Assembly (NCBI GenBank): GCA_050949825.1
Contig: JBMNGL010000003.1
Coordinates: 427,769 to 491,768, forward strand
Length of the DNA stretch: 64,000 bases
Direction of reading: 5' to 3'
Source: DTU019 sp050949825
GTDB lineage: Bacteria > Bacillota > Syntrophomonadia > Syntrophomonadales > Syntrophomonadaceae
The translations under genes and the position numbers were made by a program. This document shows positions 32,751 to 42,260 of the stretch, piece after piece (positions within the stretch are counted from its first letter, which is position 1; the number at the start of each line of letters is the position of its first letter). The notes under the pieces were generated by a model that did not search any database, had not been told where the DNA came from, and was given only the letters and a program-made list of their open reading frames with translations.

Positions 32751-33316
32751 TAAAATCTAAAAGGGCCATCATCTTGTTGCTGTTGGCAGGCCTGCTCCTG
32801 CTCGCCTGGTGGGTAAGGGCTCAAAGCCCTGACAAGGCTGCATTGTCGGCAGATACTGATAAAAACGGTGTAGCGGAAATCTATCTGCTGGAAAAAAACC
32901 GGGTTCAGGTCTGGGAAGGCGAACGTCAATTATGGCAATCACCGCCGGAATGGAAGGTCAGCCAAATCCTGCTGGCTGATGCCGACAACGATGGCTGTGA
33001 AGAACTCTTGATGGTGCTTTGGAAACACGGCAGCTATGGGGACATCCAGCCATTTTGGCAGGAAGAAGAGGACCATACCTACAGCTGCCATCTCTTTATG
33101 TATCGCCTGCACGCCGGGCGCATAAAAGCGGCGTGGTGCTCCTCCGCCCTGGATAAGCCTATCCAGAATCTGAGTGTGCAAGTAAACAGCGCTGAGGAGA
33201 TAGTGCTGAAGATTCAAGAGGGAAGCGCCTTCAGCCTGCTCTATCCCCTGAACAAGTTGTTTTTACCCCGGCCCGGCACATGGCAATGGCAGGGCTGGGG
33301 GTTCACCCGGGTGTAA
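32747..33316 (+). CDS. Membrane-anchored hypothetical protein with FG-GAP/VCBS-like repeat
   Basis: A 189-residue product with an N-terminal anchor (RAIILLLLAGLLLLAWWV). Its extracytoplasmic domain has two segments resembling calcium-binding FG-GAP/VCBS blades: SADTDKNGVAEIYLLEKNRV and LADADNDGCEELLMVLWKHG. The family is not recognised with confidence. The GTG start overlaps the DUF3160 stop. Two Asp-rich DxDxDG-like loops suggest metal binding. Inferred to work with the upstream lipoprotein on the cell surface. Confidence 0.7.
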   Translation: MIKSKRAIILLLLAGLLLLAWWVRAQSPDKAALSADTDKNGVAEIYLLEKNRVQVWEGERQLWQSPPEWKVSQILLADADNDGCEELLMVLWKHGSYGDIQPFWQEEEDHTYSCHLFMYRLHAGRIKAAWCSSALDKPIQNLSVQVNSAEEIVLKIQEGSAFSLLYPLNKLFLPRPGTWQWQGWGFTRV

Positions 33317-33329
33317 GCATGCCATCCCC

Positions 33330-33371
33330 GACGCCTGACGCCCGACGACTGACACCCGACACCCGACGACT
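33330..33371. repeat. Degenerate GAC-rich short tandem repeat
   Basis: Variants of CGCCTGAC/CCCGACGACTGACAC repeat about five times between two convergent genes. It may be a slippage product; no function is seen. Confidence 0.55.
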
Positions 33372-33375
33372 CTTC

Positions 33376-34539
33376 TTACCAGGCCTGGCGGTAGATCTCC
33401 AGTACGTCGGCCTGGTTTAATTTTTGCAGAACCCCCAGAGGGCCTCTTAAAAGGGCATTTGCAGCCATGGCTTCCAGCTCCACCTCATCGACCTTAAGGT
33501 CGCGCAGGCGGGAGGGAATGCCCAGAGAGACAAAAAAGGCCTGCAAGGCGTCAATTCCGGCCTTTATCCTCTCCTCGCCCGCGCCTGCGGTGATGCCGAA
33601 TATCTTTTCCGCAAAACGCTCAAAGGACTGCGGATCATTCTTATATACATAACGCATCCAGGCCGGCAACAAAACCGCCAATCCGGTGCCGTGGGCCACT
33701 GGATAAAAAGCGCTCAGACTGTGCTCCATAAAATGGGTGGCCCAATCCCCGCCCCTGCTTCCCGGATAGGTGCTGCCATTCAAGGCCAGGGTGGCGGCCC
33801 AGGCCATCTGCGCCCGGGCCTGATAATCGCCCGCATCCTGCAGTAGCTTTACCGCTTCCTTCATAACCGTTCTGATTAAGCCTTCGATATATTCTTTCAT
33901 AATATCAACATCCTGGCTGCCGTCAAAATAAACCTCCAGCAGATGGGTGATAATATCCACCGCCCCTTGCGCGGTATCCCGGGCTGGAAGGCTGGCCTGC
34001 ACCGCCGGATCGATAATGGATAAACGCGGATATAGATGGCTGGAGACCATGACCCATTTCTTCCGATCTTCCTCCCGGGTCACCACTGCAGTGCTGTTCA
34101 TTTCGGAACCGGTGCCGGATACGGTCAAGACCCCGTAAATAGGCAGGGCTTGCTTGATACGGGCCTGGCCGCTGAAGAAATCCCATACATCACCACGGTA
34201 ATAGAATCCCGCAGCTATAGCCTTGGCGCTGTCAAACACACTGCCGCCACCGATAGCGATGACAGCTTGAGCCTGACATCCCCGGGCCAGATAAATCCCC
34301 TTTTGCACCTTGGATATGATAGGATTGGGCTGTACGCCGCTCAATTCCTCAAAGCTGATCCCGGCAACCTGCAATGAAGAGGTTACCTGTTCATATACGC
34401 CATTGCCGAATATCGAACCGCGCCCATAAACCAGTAGGACCTGCTTGATACCTTCCCGGCTCACTTCCTGTCCCAATCGCTTGATAGTATCGCGTCCGAA
34501 AATGATGCGCGTCGGATTCACAAAGGTAAAATTTCTCAT
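33376..34539 (-). CDS. Iron-containing (group III) alcohol dehydrogenase
   Basis: A 387-residue NAD(P)-dependent dehydrogenase. N-terminal FVNPTRIIFGRDTI and the nucleotide motif IAIGGGSVFDSAKAIA are typical. VSGTGSEMNSTAVVT and the metal-binding EHSLSAFYPVAHGTGLAVL (His ligands) identify the BdhA/YqhD-like branch. Cytosolic; it would interconvert an alcohol and aldehyde in fermentation. Start: the ATG at 34539, about 7 bases after AAAGGAGG, preferred over an ATG 18 bases upstream. It is a single gene, convergent with the preceding pair. Confidence 0.9.
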   Translation of the reverse strand: MRNFTFVNPTRIIFGRDTIKRLGQEVSREGIKQVLLVYGRGSIFGNGVYEQVTSSLQVAGISFEELSGVQPNPIISKVQKGIYLARGCQAQAVIAIGGGSVFDSAKAIAAGFYYRGDVWDFFSGQARIKQALPIYGVLTVSGTGSEMNSTAVVTREEDRKKWVMVSSHLYPRLSIIDPAVQASLPARDTAQGAVDIITHLLEVYFDGSQDVDIMKEYIEGLIRTVMKEAVKLLQDAGDYQARAQMAWAATLALNGSTYPGSRGGDWATHFMEHSLSAFYPVAHGTGLAVLLPAWMRYVYKNDPQSFERFAEKIFGITAGAGEERIKAGIDALQAFFVSLGIPSRLRDLKVDEVELEAMAANALLRGPLGVLQKLNQADVLEIYRQAW

Positions 34540-35008
34540 AACTGGCCTCCTTTTCACCCTGTATGTATATTATGGTAGCACATAATGGCCCTATAATCTC
34601 TCCCCACCAGCGGCGGCGCAGAACAGGGACAGAATCTGTAATTTATGCCCCTGCAAATTTGCAGGGGCATAAAATTTAACCCCCAAAATGGAACCGGCCC
34701 CAACGCATTATATTATAAGTGGGGATAGCAGCAGTTCCCGGGGCTAAACAGGAGCTTCTGCATTCTTCCTATCCGTTCCAAAAACCAGTCTCATAGTACT
34801 CTTTTATTTGCCCTTGAAAAACTACCCCGCCGCAGGGGTAGTTTTTCTTTTGCTGCTTAATCACCCTTGCAGAAAGCGCCGGCCCCCACGTTTTCCCCCT
34901 ATGTCCATAACCCCTTCGCCACTGGAAATGATGAACGTCCCCTGCAAGAATATTGTTAAGACTTTGTAATGCATATAAATGAATGTTATCAATATCAGAA
35001 AGGACGTG
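34540..35008. other. Intergenic region with a palindrome and an orphan terminator
   Basis: 469 bases. It holds a perfect 32-base palindrome (34642-34673, core TGCCCCTGCAAATTTGCAGG) and a classic terminator at 34817-34846 (AAAAACTACCCC, 6-base loop, GGGGTAGTTTTT). Neither follows a gene on the plus strand, so a short RNA or a leader with attenuation may be made between about 34700 and 34846. No known riboswitch motif was recognised. Confidence 0.5.
34817..34846 (+). terminator. Strong intrinsic terminator upstream of the beta-propeller gene
   Basis: A 12-bp perfect stem with the U-run TTTTTCTTTT on the plus strand; the near-symmetrical A-run would also serve the minus strand. Confidence 0.75.
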
Positions 35009-37285
35009 ATGCGATTGCCCAGGAAGCATTTAGGTATTGCCTTGAGTCTGTTGCTGATCCTGGCCATTTTCGCCGGCGTCGGCCTGTTGAGTGCGGCGAC
35101 CGTGCAAGCGCGAGATGTTAATGTGTATATCGATGGGGTGCAGACCCTCTTCCCTGACCAATTGCCCTATATTGATGAAAATGGCCGCACCCTGGTGCCG
35201 GCCCGATTCTGCTCCCTGGCCCTGGGGGCCGCAGTCGATTGGGATAATGAGCACCAGCAGGCGGTTATCTCCCGGCCCGCCACCGACACCGCTCCCGCCC
35301 GTCAAGTAACTCTCACCATCGGCAACAAGGAGATGTTAATTTCCGGTGAATCGCCACTACAGATGGATACTGCCGCAGTCTTGATCAACGGGCGCACCAT
35401 GGTGCCCCTGCGCTTCATTTCCGAATTCTTTGCTGCCCAGGTGGTGTGGGACGCCCCCAGCCGGGCGGTGCATGTATTCACCCAGGGGCAAACCCCTGCA
35501 GAACAAGCCGCCATCATTCAAAAGGCAACGCTTGCCGGGGCCGATTTACCGCGCCTGAATTCAGCCGAAAATCTGCAGCGCCTCTTGAATGAATACAACC
35601 AGGGCAGCCCTACATATGGTATACGGCAGAATCAGATGAAGAGCATGGCGGTGGATGACGCTGCCCCCATGCCTGCTCCCCAGGCCGAACTGCTGAAGGG
35701 CGCCGGCCAGGAAAGCAGTTTTTCCGGAACCAATGTACAGGTACAAGGGGTGGATGAGTCCGACATTGTCAAAACCGATGGCGAATACCTCTATCAGGTT
35801 AAAGATGGACAGGTCATCATTGTAAAGGCCTGCCCTCCCGCTGAAATGCAGGTCGTGGCCAAACTGCCGGTCACACAGCGCCCCCGCGAGATGTATATTG
35901 ACCATAACCGCCTGGTTTTAATCCAGGATGCAGGCGGGTACTACTACCCCGCCCCGGTCCCCATGGAGATAACTCCTAAGAGGATCGCGCCGGATATTTA
36001 TCCCCCACCCAGCAACCGTACCTTGATAACGGTTTTTGACACCAGCGATAAAAGTCATCCGGTCAAAGGCGATGAATACGCCACCCCGGGCAATTACCTG
36101 TCATCGCGTAAAATCGGGGGCAACATTTATATAATCAGCACGGAAAGCGTCTACCGCCCCTTTGAACCGGTCTATTCCATCAATAATAAGGAATATACCA
36201 AAACGTATGACCAGATTCGCTACTTTCCAGATATGCAGCTTAACTCCTATATGAACATCGCCCAGGTGCAATTAAGCCCTGCCGGCAACCAATTTTCCCT
36301 GGAAACCTTCCTGGGCTCGGGCAACAATGTGTTTTGCTCGCAGAGTAACCTCTATATAGCCGCCTCCCATTACCACCCCACCTATTATCGCGAAGGCCGC
36401 CTGGCCGACAGCGAAAGCACGGTGATTTACAAATTCGGACTCGGTGACAGCGTTCGCTACAGCAGCCGCGGCCTGGTGCCGGGCAGGATTTTGAACCAGT
36501 TTTCCATGGATGAGTATGACGGCTATTTCCGCATCGCCACCACCCGTGAAGGATGGAGCGCTGACAGAGCCGGCAATGCGGTCTACATCCTCAATGCCGG
36601 CATGAAGCAGGTCAGTGCTATCGAAGACATCGCCCCCGGAGAAAAGATTTATTCCGCCCGCTTCATGGGACCCAGGGCCTATTTGGTCACCTTCAAACAG
36701 GTTGACCCGCTGTTTGTCATCGATATGAACCCGGCCGATCCCAAAATTCTGGGCAAATTAAAGATCCCCGGTTTCAGCAACTACCTCCACCCCTATGGGG
36801 ACCACTATTTGATCGGTTTAGGCAGTGAAGTGGAAGAGGTGGGTAAAGGAACTCGGATCACCGGGTTGAAATTGAGCCTGTTCGATGTAACTGATGTCAA
36901 CAACCCCGTTGAAGTGAGCAAAGTGGTTATCGGCGCTCGCGGCACCCGTTCAGAGGCCGCCAACAACCACAAGGCCTTTATGATGCACCAGGATATGCTG
37001 GCCTTTCCGGTGACCGTTTATGAAGGAAACGACGGCTATGGATCCTTCGCCTTCCAGGGGGCTTATGTCTATGATGTTTCCCCACAGGGCTTCACCCTGC
37101 AGGGCCGCATCACCCACCTGGATCAACAGGATTACCTTAAAGCAGGAGACTACTGGGGCGGCAGCAACCGCGAAATCCAGCGTATAGTCTATATTAACGG
37201 CAGCCTCTACACCCTCTCCGAGAGCATGATAAAGGCCAACCAGAGCGGCACCCTAACCGAACTGAAACGCATAACAACCGATTAA
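35009..37285 (+). CDS. Secreted protein with copper-amine-oxidase-like N-domain and beta-propeller domain
   Basis: A 758-residue exported protein. After the signal peptide (LGIALSLLLILAIFAGVGLL) come two copper-amine-oxidase N-terminal-like motifs, DENGRTLVPARFCSLALGAA and INGRTMVPLRFISEFFAAQV, found in many surface proteins of clostridia. A large beta-propeller domain (PF09826 type) starts near VQGVDESDIVKTDGEYLYQV, with repeated blades such as VYILNAGMKQVSAIEDIAPG. Start: the ATG at 35009 follows AAAGGA; an in-frame ATG 30 bases earlier is possible. No catalytic residues are visible, so it is probably structural or sensory. It stands alone. Confidence 0.85.
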   Translation: MRLPRKHLGIALSLLLILAIFAGVGLLSAATVQARDVNVYIDGVQTLFPDQLPYIDENGRTLVPARFCSLALGAAVDWDNEHQQAVISRPATDTAPARQVTLTIGNKEMLISGESPLQMDTAAVLINGRTMVPLRFISEFFAAQVVWDAPSRAVHVFTQGQTPAEQAAIIQKATLAGADLPRLNSAENLQRLLNEYNQGSPTYGIRQNQMKSMAVDDAAPMPAPQAELLKGAGQESSFSGTNVQVQGVDESDIVKTDGEYLYQVKDGQVIIVKACPPAEMQVVAKLPVTQRPREMYIDHNRLVLIQDAGGYYYPAPVPMEITPKRIAPDIYPPPSNRTLITVFDTSDKSHPVKGDEYATPGNYLSSRKIGGNIYIISTESVYRPFEPVYSINNKEYTKTYDQIRYFPDMQLNSYMNIAQVQLSPAGNQFSLETFLGSGNNVFCSQSNLYIAASHYHPTYYREGRLADSESTVIYKFGLGDSVRYSSRGLVPGRILNQFSMDEYDGYFRIATTREGWSADRAGNAVYILNAGMKQVSAIEDIAPGEKIYSARFMGPRAYLVTFKQVDPLFVIDMNPADPKILGKLKIPGFSNYLHPYGDHYLIGLGSEVEEVGKGTRITGLKLSLFDVTDVNNPVEVSKVVIGARGTRSEAANNHKAFMMHQDMLAFPVTVYEGNDGYGSFAFQGAYVYDVSPQGFTLQGRITHLDQQDYLKAGDYWGGSNREIQRIVYINGSLYTLSESMIKANQSGTLTELKRITTD

Positions 37286-37312
37286 CCTTTTCAGACAGAA
37301 GTTGTGTCACGA

Positions 37313-37344
37313 AACTTAACGGGTGCTTAAGCACCCGTTAAGTT
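37313..37344. terminator. 32-bp perfect palindrome, probable terminator
   Basis: AACTTAACGGGTGCTT is mirrored exactly by AAGCACCCGTTAAGTT, 27 bases after the propeller gene; ATTCTAC follows, so the T-run is weak. Confidence 0.6.
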
Positions 37345-37380
37345 ATTCTACTGGCATACCGGCTTTTTTTCCTATAAAAT

Positions 37381-38076
37381 ATGGTTATGAAATCTGACAC
37401 TGCAAGCAAACGCATACTGGTTTTCGCCCCCCACCCCGATGATGACATCCTGGGCTGTGGTGGCAGCATGGCCTGGCATGTGCAACAGGGACAGCGGCTC
37501 AAGGTGGTTTACCTGACCTCTGGAGAATCGGGCAGTCTCGACTACAGCAAAGAACAACTGGCCGCTTTACGGGAACAAGAAGCCCGGGCCGCAGCTTTGC
37601 TGCTGGGTGTAGAACAGACCGAGTTTCTGCGCTGGCCCGATGGCTATCTGCAGGTAAAACCGGAATACCTGCAACAGCTTACCAACCTGATCAGGATGGA
37701 GAAGCCGCACCGCATTTACCTCCCCCATAGCCAGGACGCGGTTGCGGATCACCTCGTCACTCACCGCCTGGTCATGGAAGCGGTGCGCCGCGCTGCCGGT
37801 CCCTGGTTTCAGGAATGCTCCCCTGAACCCTGGCAGGTTGGCACCGTGCTCGGCTACGAAGTCTGGACCCCTATCCTATCCCCGGGCCTGGCCATCGATA
37901 TCTCCAGTTTCATGGACATAAAAATAGCCGCACTAAGCGAGCATCGCTCACAACTGCAGGGCTATGCTTATGATGACGCCATCACCGGCTTAAACCGCTA
38001 CCGCGCGGTAATGAACAGCCGCTATCAATACTGTGAATGTTTTCAGTTGCTGCGCACTTTGTCTATAAGGGATTAA
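37381..38076 (+). CDS. PIG-L family deacetylase
   Basis: A 231-residue zinc-dependent N-deacetylase of the LmbE/PIG-L fold. The metal motif is FAPHPDDDILGCGGSM near the N-terminus; the third ligand region is HSQDAVADHLVTHRLVMEAV. The family removes acetyl groups from N-acetylglucosamine-containing small molecules or glycolipids. There is no clear ribosome site before ATGGTTATG. A GT4 glycosyltransferase follows after 7 bases, so the pair probably makes and trims the same sugar compound. Confidence 0.88.
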   Translation: MVMKSDTASKRILVFAPHPDDDILGCGGSMAWHVQQGQRLKVVYLTSGESGSLDYSKEQLAALREQEARAAALLLGVEQTEFLRWPDGYLQVKPEYLQQLTNLIRMEKPHRIYLPHSQDAVADHLVTHRLVMEAVRRAAGPWFQECSPEPWQVGTVLGYEVWTPILSPGLAIDISSFMDIKIAALSEHRSQLQGYAYDDAITGLNRYRAVMNSRYQYCECFQLLRTLSIRD

Positions 38077-38083
38077 CCTGACT

Positions 38084-39130
38084 ATGCATGAGATTAGCCC
38101 GAAGGTTTTAATTATAACACCGTTCAGCCAGAGCCAGCGCGGCAATACCCTGACAACCCGGCGCATATGTGCTGGACTTACCCGCAATGGTATCAGTGCG
38201 GAGCTGTTTTCCCTGGAATCCGGTAATTACCGGGCGCATCTTGAGCAGGTGTTAGCCACTGAGCGCTTTAATATCATCCATGTCTTCAATGGCACCTATC
38301 TGGCCCAACTTTTAAGCAGCCATCCTCAACTGTGCCACTATCCCTTGATCGTCACTTTAACCGGAACAGATATCAACCAGGACTTGGATGATAATCCCTC
38401 GGCCTTGAAACCTGTGTTCACCGCTGCCAGCCGCATAATAGTCTTTCACCAGGATTTCAAAAACAAATTGCTGGCTATGCACCAGGAGCAGGACAAAATC
38501 GCTGTCATTCCCCAGGGGGTCTTTTTGCCCCCGGCAGCAGCCCGCAGTCGATCAGCATACCATATCCCCGCCGACAGCCTGGTCTTCCTGTTGCCTACCG
38601 GATTGCGCCCGGTAAAAAACGTGGCCCTGGCCCTGGACAGCCTGGAGCTACTGGCCCGGCAGGATGCGCACCTCCATTTGTTAATTATCGGGCCGGTTAT
38701 CGACGAAGCTTACGGCAATGAAATTTTCAAGCGTATCAAGACTTTGCCCTGGGCCATTTACCTGGGTGAAATCCCCCATGCGGAAATCAGCGGGGTATAC
38801 CGCTTGGGCGATGCGGTCATCAACTGCTCTTATGCCGAAGGCCAACCCCAGGCCGTTCTTGAGGCCATGAGCCTGGGCATACCGGCTATACTCAGCGATG
38901 TGCCGGGCAACCGGGGCATAATTGAACATGGCCGGGAGGGCTTCTACGTCAGCGACCAGGCTGATTTCTTTCAGGCCGCCCGCACCCTCTTGCAAGAACC
39001 CGCCCGGCGTCGGCAGATGGGCCAGGCCGCTGCCGAACTGGTCCAAACCCGCTTTGACGCCAGCCAAGAAATTGCCCGGCATATCGACCTTTATAAAAAA
39101 GTCCTCAATGAGCCGCAGTGCATGATCTAG
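38084..39130 (+). CDS. Glycosyltransferase family 4
   Basis: A 348-residue GT-B fold retaining glycosyltransferase. The N-domain carries QRGNTLTTRRICAGL; the C-terminal nucleotide-sugar domain has VFLLPTGLRPVKNVALALD and EGQPQAVLEAMSLGIPAILS with the EX7E-type glutamates. It is cytosolic, acceptor unknown. It is tightly linked to the PIG-L gene. The BshA/BshB pair of bacillithiol synthesis has the same two families, but nothing in the sequence identifies malate as acceptor. Confidence 0.85.
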   Translation: MHEISPKVLIITPFSQSQRGNTLTTRRICAGLTRNGISAELFSLESGNYRAHLEQVLATERFNIIHVFNGTYLAQLLSSHPQLCHYPLIVTLTGTDINQDLDDNPSALKPVFTAASRIIVFHQDFKNKLLAMHQEQDKIAVIPQGVFLPPAAARSRSAYHIPADSLVFLLPTGLRPVKNVALALDSLELLARQDAHLHLLIIGPVIDEAYGNEIFKRIKTLPWAIYLGEIPHAEISGVYRLGDAVINCSYAEGQPQAVLEAMSLGIPAILSDVPGNRGIIEHGREGFYVSDQADFFQAARTLLQEPARRRQMGQAAAELVQTRFDASQEIARHIDLYKKVLNEPQCMI

Positions 39131-39139
39131 GCCATTGTT

Positions 39140-39345
39140 ATCCTGACTCCTTCATTGTCATCCTGAACTCTCTATTGTCATCCTGAACTCTCTATTGTCA
39201 TCCTGAACTCTCTATTGTCATCCTGAGCGAACTACTGTTGTCATCCTGAGCGAACTACTGTTGTCATCCTGAGCGAAGCGAAGGATCTTAACCCGGGATT
39301 GTTCGCTTCGCTCAAGATTCTTCGCTGCGCTCAGAATGACAAAAG
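39140..39345. repeat. Tandem array of TGTCATCCTGA units
   Basis: Four 20-base units (TATTGTCATCCTGAACTCTC) begin at 39154, 39174, 39194 and 39214. They pass into 23-base units (TTGTCATCCTGAGCGAACTACTG) at 39238 and 39261. The last joins the full dispersed motif TGTCATCCTGAGCGAAGCGA and is followed by inverted partial copies up to 39345. The rest of the gene-free stretch 39346-39559 shows nothing I can name. Confidence 0.85.
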
Positions 39346-39559
39346 CCTATGCTCAGAATTCCTATGTGTTACCCACATCACGATAAACGGAAACGTTGCT
39401 CCTGATATACAATCCTTCGGACGTTGCCCTTAAGGATGACAAAAACAGGGACTTTCATAGCAATGACAGGTTACACACTGATCATTAGAGCGTTTGAGCT
39501 ATGATAAATTAACACACCATTCGCAGCATTTCTTAAAGAGCTTTGTCCTCTAAAACAAC

Positions 39560-40231
39560 CTACACCTTTTCAAGCACCGAAATATCATCATTTTTCGGTG
39601 AATTGACCCGTGTCGATACCCGGTAGGCCTCCAGGGAATCCAGGGGACACATCTGGCCGAGAAAGTCCTGAATGCCGGCATAGCTGAGATCTTGTGCCCC
39701 TTTCAGCCAGCCTTCTTCCATATGCCGAGGCAGTATCAAAGGCATGCGATCATGCAGCCAGGCCACAGCCGGCACCGGCTCAGCAGTCACAATAGTAAAG
39801 CTTTCTACCGGCGTCCCCTCAGGGTCAACCCAGCTCTCCCATAAACCAGCAAAAGCAAACACCTCTTGGGATTTAACTATTACCCGATAGGGGATCTTGC
39901 CCCGCTCTCCGGGAAGCCATTCATAATACCCGTCTGCCGGCACTAAACAGCGCCGGTTGCGCAGGGCCGCCTTAAAGGCCGGTTTTTCCACCAGGGTCTC
40001 CAGGCGCGCATTGATAAGACGGCTGCCTATCCTGACCTCTTTGGCCCAATGCGGAATCAAACCCCAGCGCATCAGCCGCATCTCCCGCTGTGCAGCGCTG
40101 CCCATCACCACCGGCATGATCTGAGTCGGAGCCGCATTATAGCGCGGCCGCAATACAAATCCCGGCAAAGGGCAGGCAAAACGCTCACACAACTCATCAA
40201 CATCATCAAGAATCGAGTAGCGTCCACACAT
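39560..40231 (-). CDS. SOS response-associated peptidase, YedK/HMCES family
   Basis: A 223-residue protein that shields abasic sites in single-stranded DNA by forming a thiazolidine link through Cys2. The start MCGRYSI exposes Cys2 after Met removal. NAAPTQIMPVV, RWGLIPHWA, INARLETLVEKPAFKAALRN, CLVPADGYYEW and HDRMPLILP are the complete family set, including the catalytic Asn, Glu and His regions. Length is normal. It is a single gene; no LexA box was identified by eye upstream. Confidence 0.93.
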   Translation of the reverse strand: MCGRYSILDDVDELCERFACPLPGFVLRPRYNAAPTQIMPVVMGSAAQREMRLMRWGLIPHWAKEVRIGSRLINARLETLVEKPAFKAALRNRRCLVPADGYYEWLPGERGKIPYRVIVKSQEVFAFAGLWESWVDPEGTPVESFTIVTAEPVPAVAWLHDRMPLILPRHMEEGWLKGAQDLSYAGIQDFLGQMCPLDSLEAYRVSTRVNSPKNDDISVLEKV

Positions 40232-40448
40232 CTGCTCAGCCTCCTCTACACACAGGCATTTGCTCTTATTATACTCAACGGCAACGCGGGGGACGTTTTT
40301 GGCACTTTTTCGCTACTGCACCATAAATGAGAGGTATTGGGGGACAAATTCCCACATTAAGCCCGATGCTCTGCTGCCATCCTTTACCTTGAAGCAACAA
40401 CTTGACTGTTCTTTTTATTGCATTACAGTCTGGCCTCCCTGTTGGTCC

Positions 40449-42260
40449 TCAGGAAGCAACCACCCTGTAGATAAGAAACCATGGCTGCAGATGTTCCGGA
40501 GCAGGAACCGCAACCAGCCAGGGCGGCACCTGGCCTTCCAGCAGTTGATTATAGAATGCAGGCGGGTTTTGCCCGGCATTGTATACTGACTTTTCTGCCG
40601 ACTCGGGGGTCAATATGATAAGGTCCACCTGGCGTTCGCTGATTATGACCTGAGCCTGTTTTTCATCCGCAGCAGTCATAACCCGGTAGTTAAACAAAAT
40701 ACCGGCGTCATTGCGGTGATAAGGCGTGGCAATCACCTGATGCGGGGTGCGATACAGTATCTCCGGCCCGTAGTCCATGAAGGCCAGGATAACGGCACTG
40801 GAGGGGATTTCTGCGCTGGGATCATTTAACCAGGCACATAGAGAACGCGTGTCCGGCTTATTTTCTGCCGCCTGCTGCTCCTCAGCAGAATCATTCAGTA
40901 AAAGTCCCAGCATGGTAAAACCCCCAATGAAACACAGAATAATCCCTGCACGCGCCAGAGCCCGCAGGCTATTCAGCCGAATTGCGGACATTCTCATTAA
41001 AATCTGCTGCAAAAACATGGACAGCGGAATAACAACTATAATTGAATAATAATATACCCAGCGTATCTGGTAGACGGTCAGGGGAATAAAGATTAACAAC
41101 CCGATCAGTAAGGTTAGGAGGTATTTAAACTGAGCCGATCCTGACTTGCGGATAATCTGGCAGCAGAGATAGCCTAAGGATAGCAGCATGGGGCCTGCCA
41201 GTGACACTATCAAGGCCCGCGATTCAGACCATAGCAGCTGCACCTCCTGCACCTGATTGAGCCAGATGGGAATAATAGCCGGATTCACCTGACTGAAAGG
41301 CCCTTTTAAAAACTCAGGAAAAGCAAGCCACAGGATAAGGCCATCTATCAAGGCGACGGCGAGCGCAGCACCGACACGCCTGGCATTAGACATGGGGGTG
41401 AAGCGGCTGAGAGCCCATATAGAAACGGCAGCCAGGGCCATCATAAAGATATGCACCGATGAAATGCAATCATATTCAACCTGCAGGAGCAGGGCCGGGT
41501 GGTGTTCAAGCAGCAGGAATAGACCTGATGACAGCAGCAAGGCCAAATTAAAATAGCCCAGTTTACGCAGGTAGCCTGCACCTTCTTTAACCCACATTAT
41601 GGTCAGGGCGATAAACACCAGCACCACACCGGTCAACGCTTCTACACTGACCCATACCGCAACAGCGGCCAGAACGCCGGCCCACAGGCATAAAGATCTA
41701 TTAAAGCCGGGTTGAACCAGGCGCAATAAGCAGCCCAGCAAGCCGATAAAAAGTAAAGCCAGCAGACCGTGATGATCAGGGCGGCCAAATTGATAAGCCG
41801 ATACCAGTAAAATCTGTCCTATGAACAGCAGCCACTGCAGCCTTTGCTCCTCCACCCCCGAAACCGGTTTACTGGCCCAGGCCAGGGCGGCCAGGCTGAG
41901 GGCGCCCAATATGGGACTGATAACAATACCCCACCAGTACAAAGCCTGGTGGAAACCGAAAATCGGCGTCAACAGACCTGCGCCTAAAAGCAACAGTATA
42001 TCCATAGGGCGGGTCCAATGCAGTGTTTCTCCATAGGGGGCATTGCTCCGCGGTATGTCGGAATTATACCAATTATGATCCGCAGCGAATTGTTCCACCC
42101 TGACCAAACGGGTAAAAGCATCAGTGTCAACCAGATCCTGTTGCGGAAACCCTACCATCGCCACATAATAGACCATCATAATTACAAACCAAACGGCCAC
42201 CGTCAGGTACAGAGCAGAACGATTGGGCTCCGTTTGGGCATAGTTCAGACTTGTTTTCAT
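40449..42260 (-). CDS. GT-C fold membrane glycosyltransferase-like protein
   Basis: A 603-residue protein with about 11-13 membrane segments and a C-terminal soluble domain (about residues 465-603). The first outer loop has DTDAFTRLVRVEQFAADHNW and YGETLHWTRPMDILLLLGAG, the acidic loop arrangement of GT-C enzymes (PMT/ArnT/STT3-like) that use polyprenyl-phosphate sugars. It directly follows an FAD protein (no gap) and a GtrA protein on the same strand, which supports a lipid-linked sugar pathway for envelope decoration. The exact sugar and acceptor are unknown. Confidence 0.75.
   Translation of the reverse strand: MKTSLNYAQTEPNRSALYLTVAVWFVIMMVYYVAMVGFPQQDLVDTDAFTRLVRVEQFAADHNWYNSDIPRSNAPYGETLHWTRPMDILLLLGAGLLTPIFGFHQALYWWGIVISPILGALSLAALAWASKPVSGVEEQRLQWLLFIGQILLVSAYQFGRPDHHGLLALLFIGLLGCLLRLVQPGFNRSLCLWAGVLAAVAVWVSVEALTGVVLVFIALTIMWVKEGAGYLRKLGYFNLALLLSSGLFLLLEHHPALLLQVEYDCISSVHIFMMALAAVSIWALSRFTPMSNARRVGAALAVALIDGLILWLAFPEFLKGPFSQVNPAIIPIWLNQVQEVQLLWSESRALIVSLAGPMLLSLGYLCCQIIRKSGSAQFKYLLTLLIGLLIFIPLTVYQIRWVYYYSIIVVIPLSMFLQQILMRMSAIRLNSLRALARAGIILCFIGGFTMLGLLLNDSAEEQQAAENKPDTRSLCAWLNDPSAEIPSSAVILAFMDYGPEILYRTPHQVIATPYHRNDAGILFNYRVMTAADEKQAQVIISERQVDLIILTPESAEKSVYNAGQNPPAFYNQLLEGQVPPWLVAVPAPEHLQPWFLIYRVVAS

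Noticed and set aside
37381..39130. PIG-L deacetylase plus GT4 read as bacillithiol BshB/BshA
   Set aside because: Both families have many other roles, no bshC is present, and no malate- or GlcNAc-specific motif could be verified by eye.
39140..39290. Regularly repeated units that might be a CRISPR array
   Set aside because: Units are directly abutting 20-23-base tandem repeats with no unique spacers and no cas genes.
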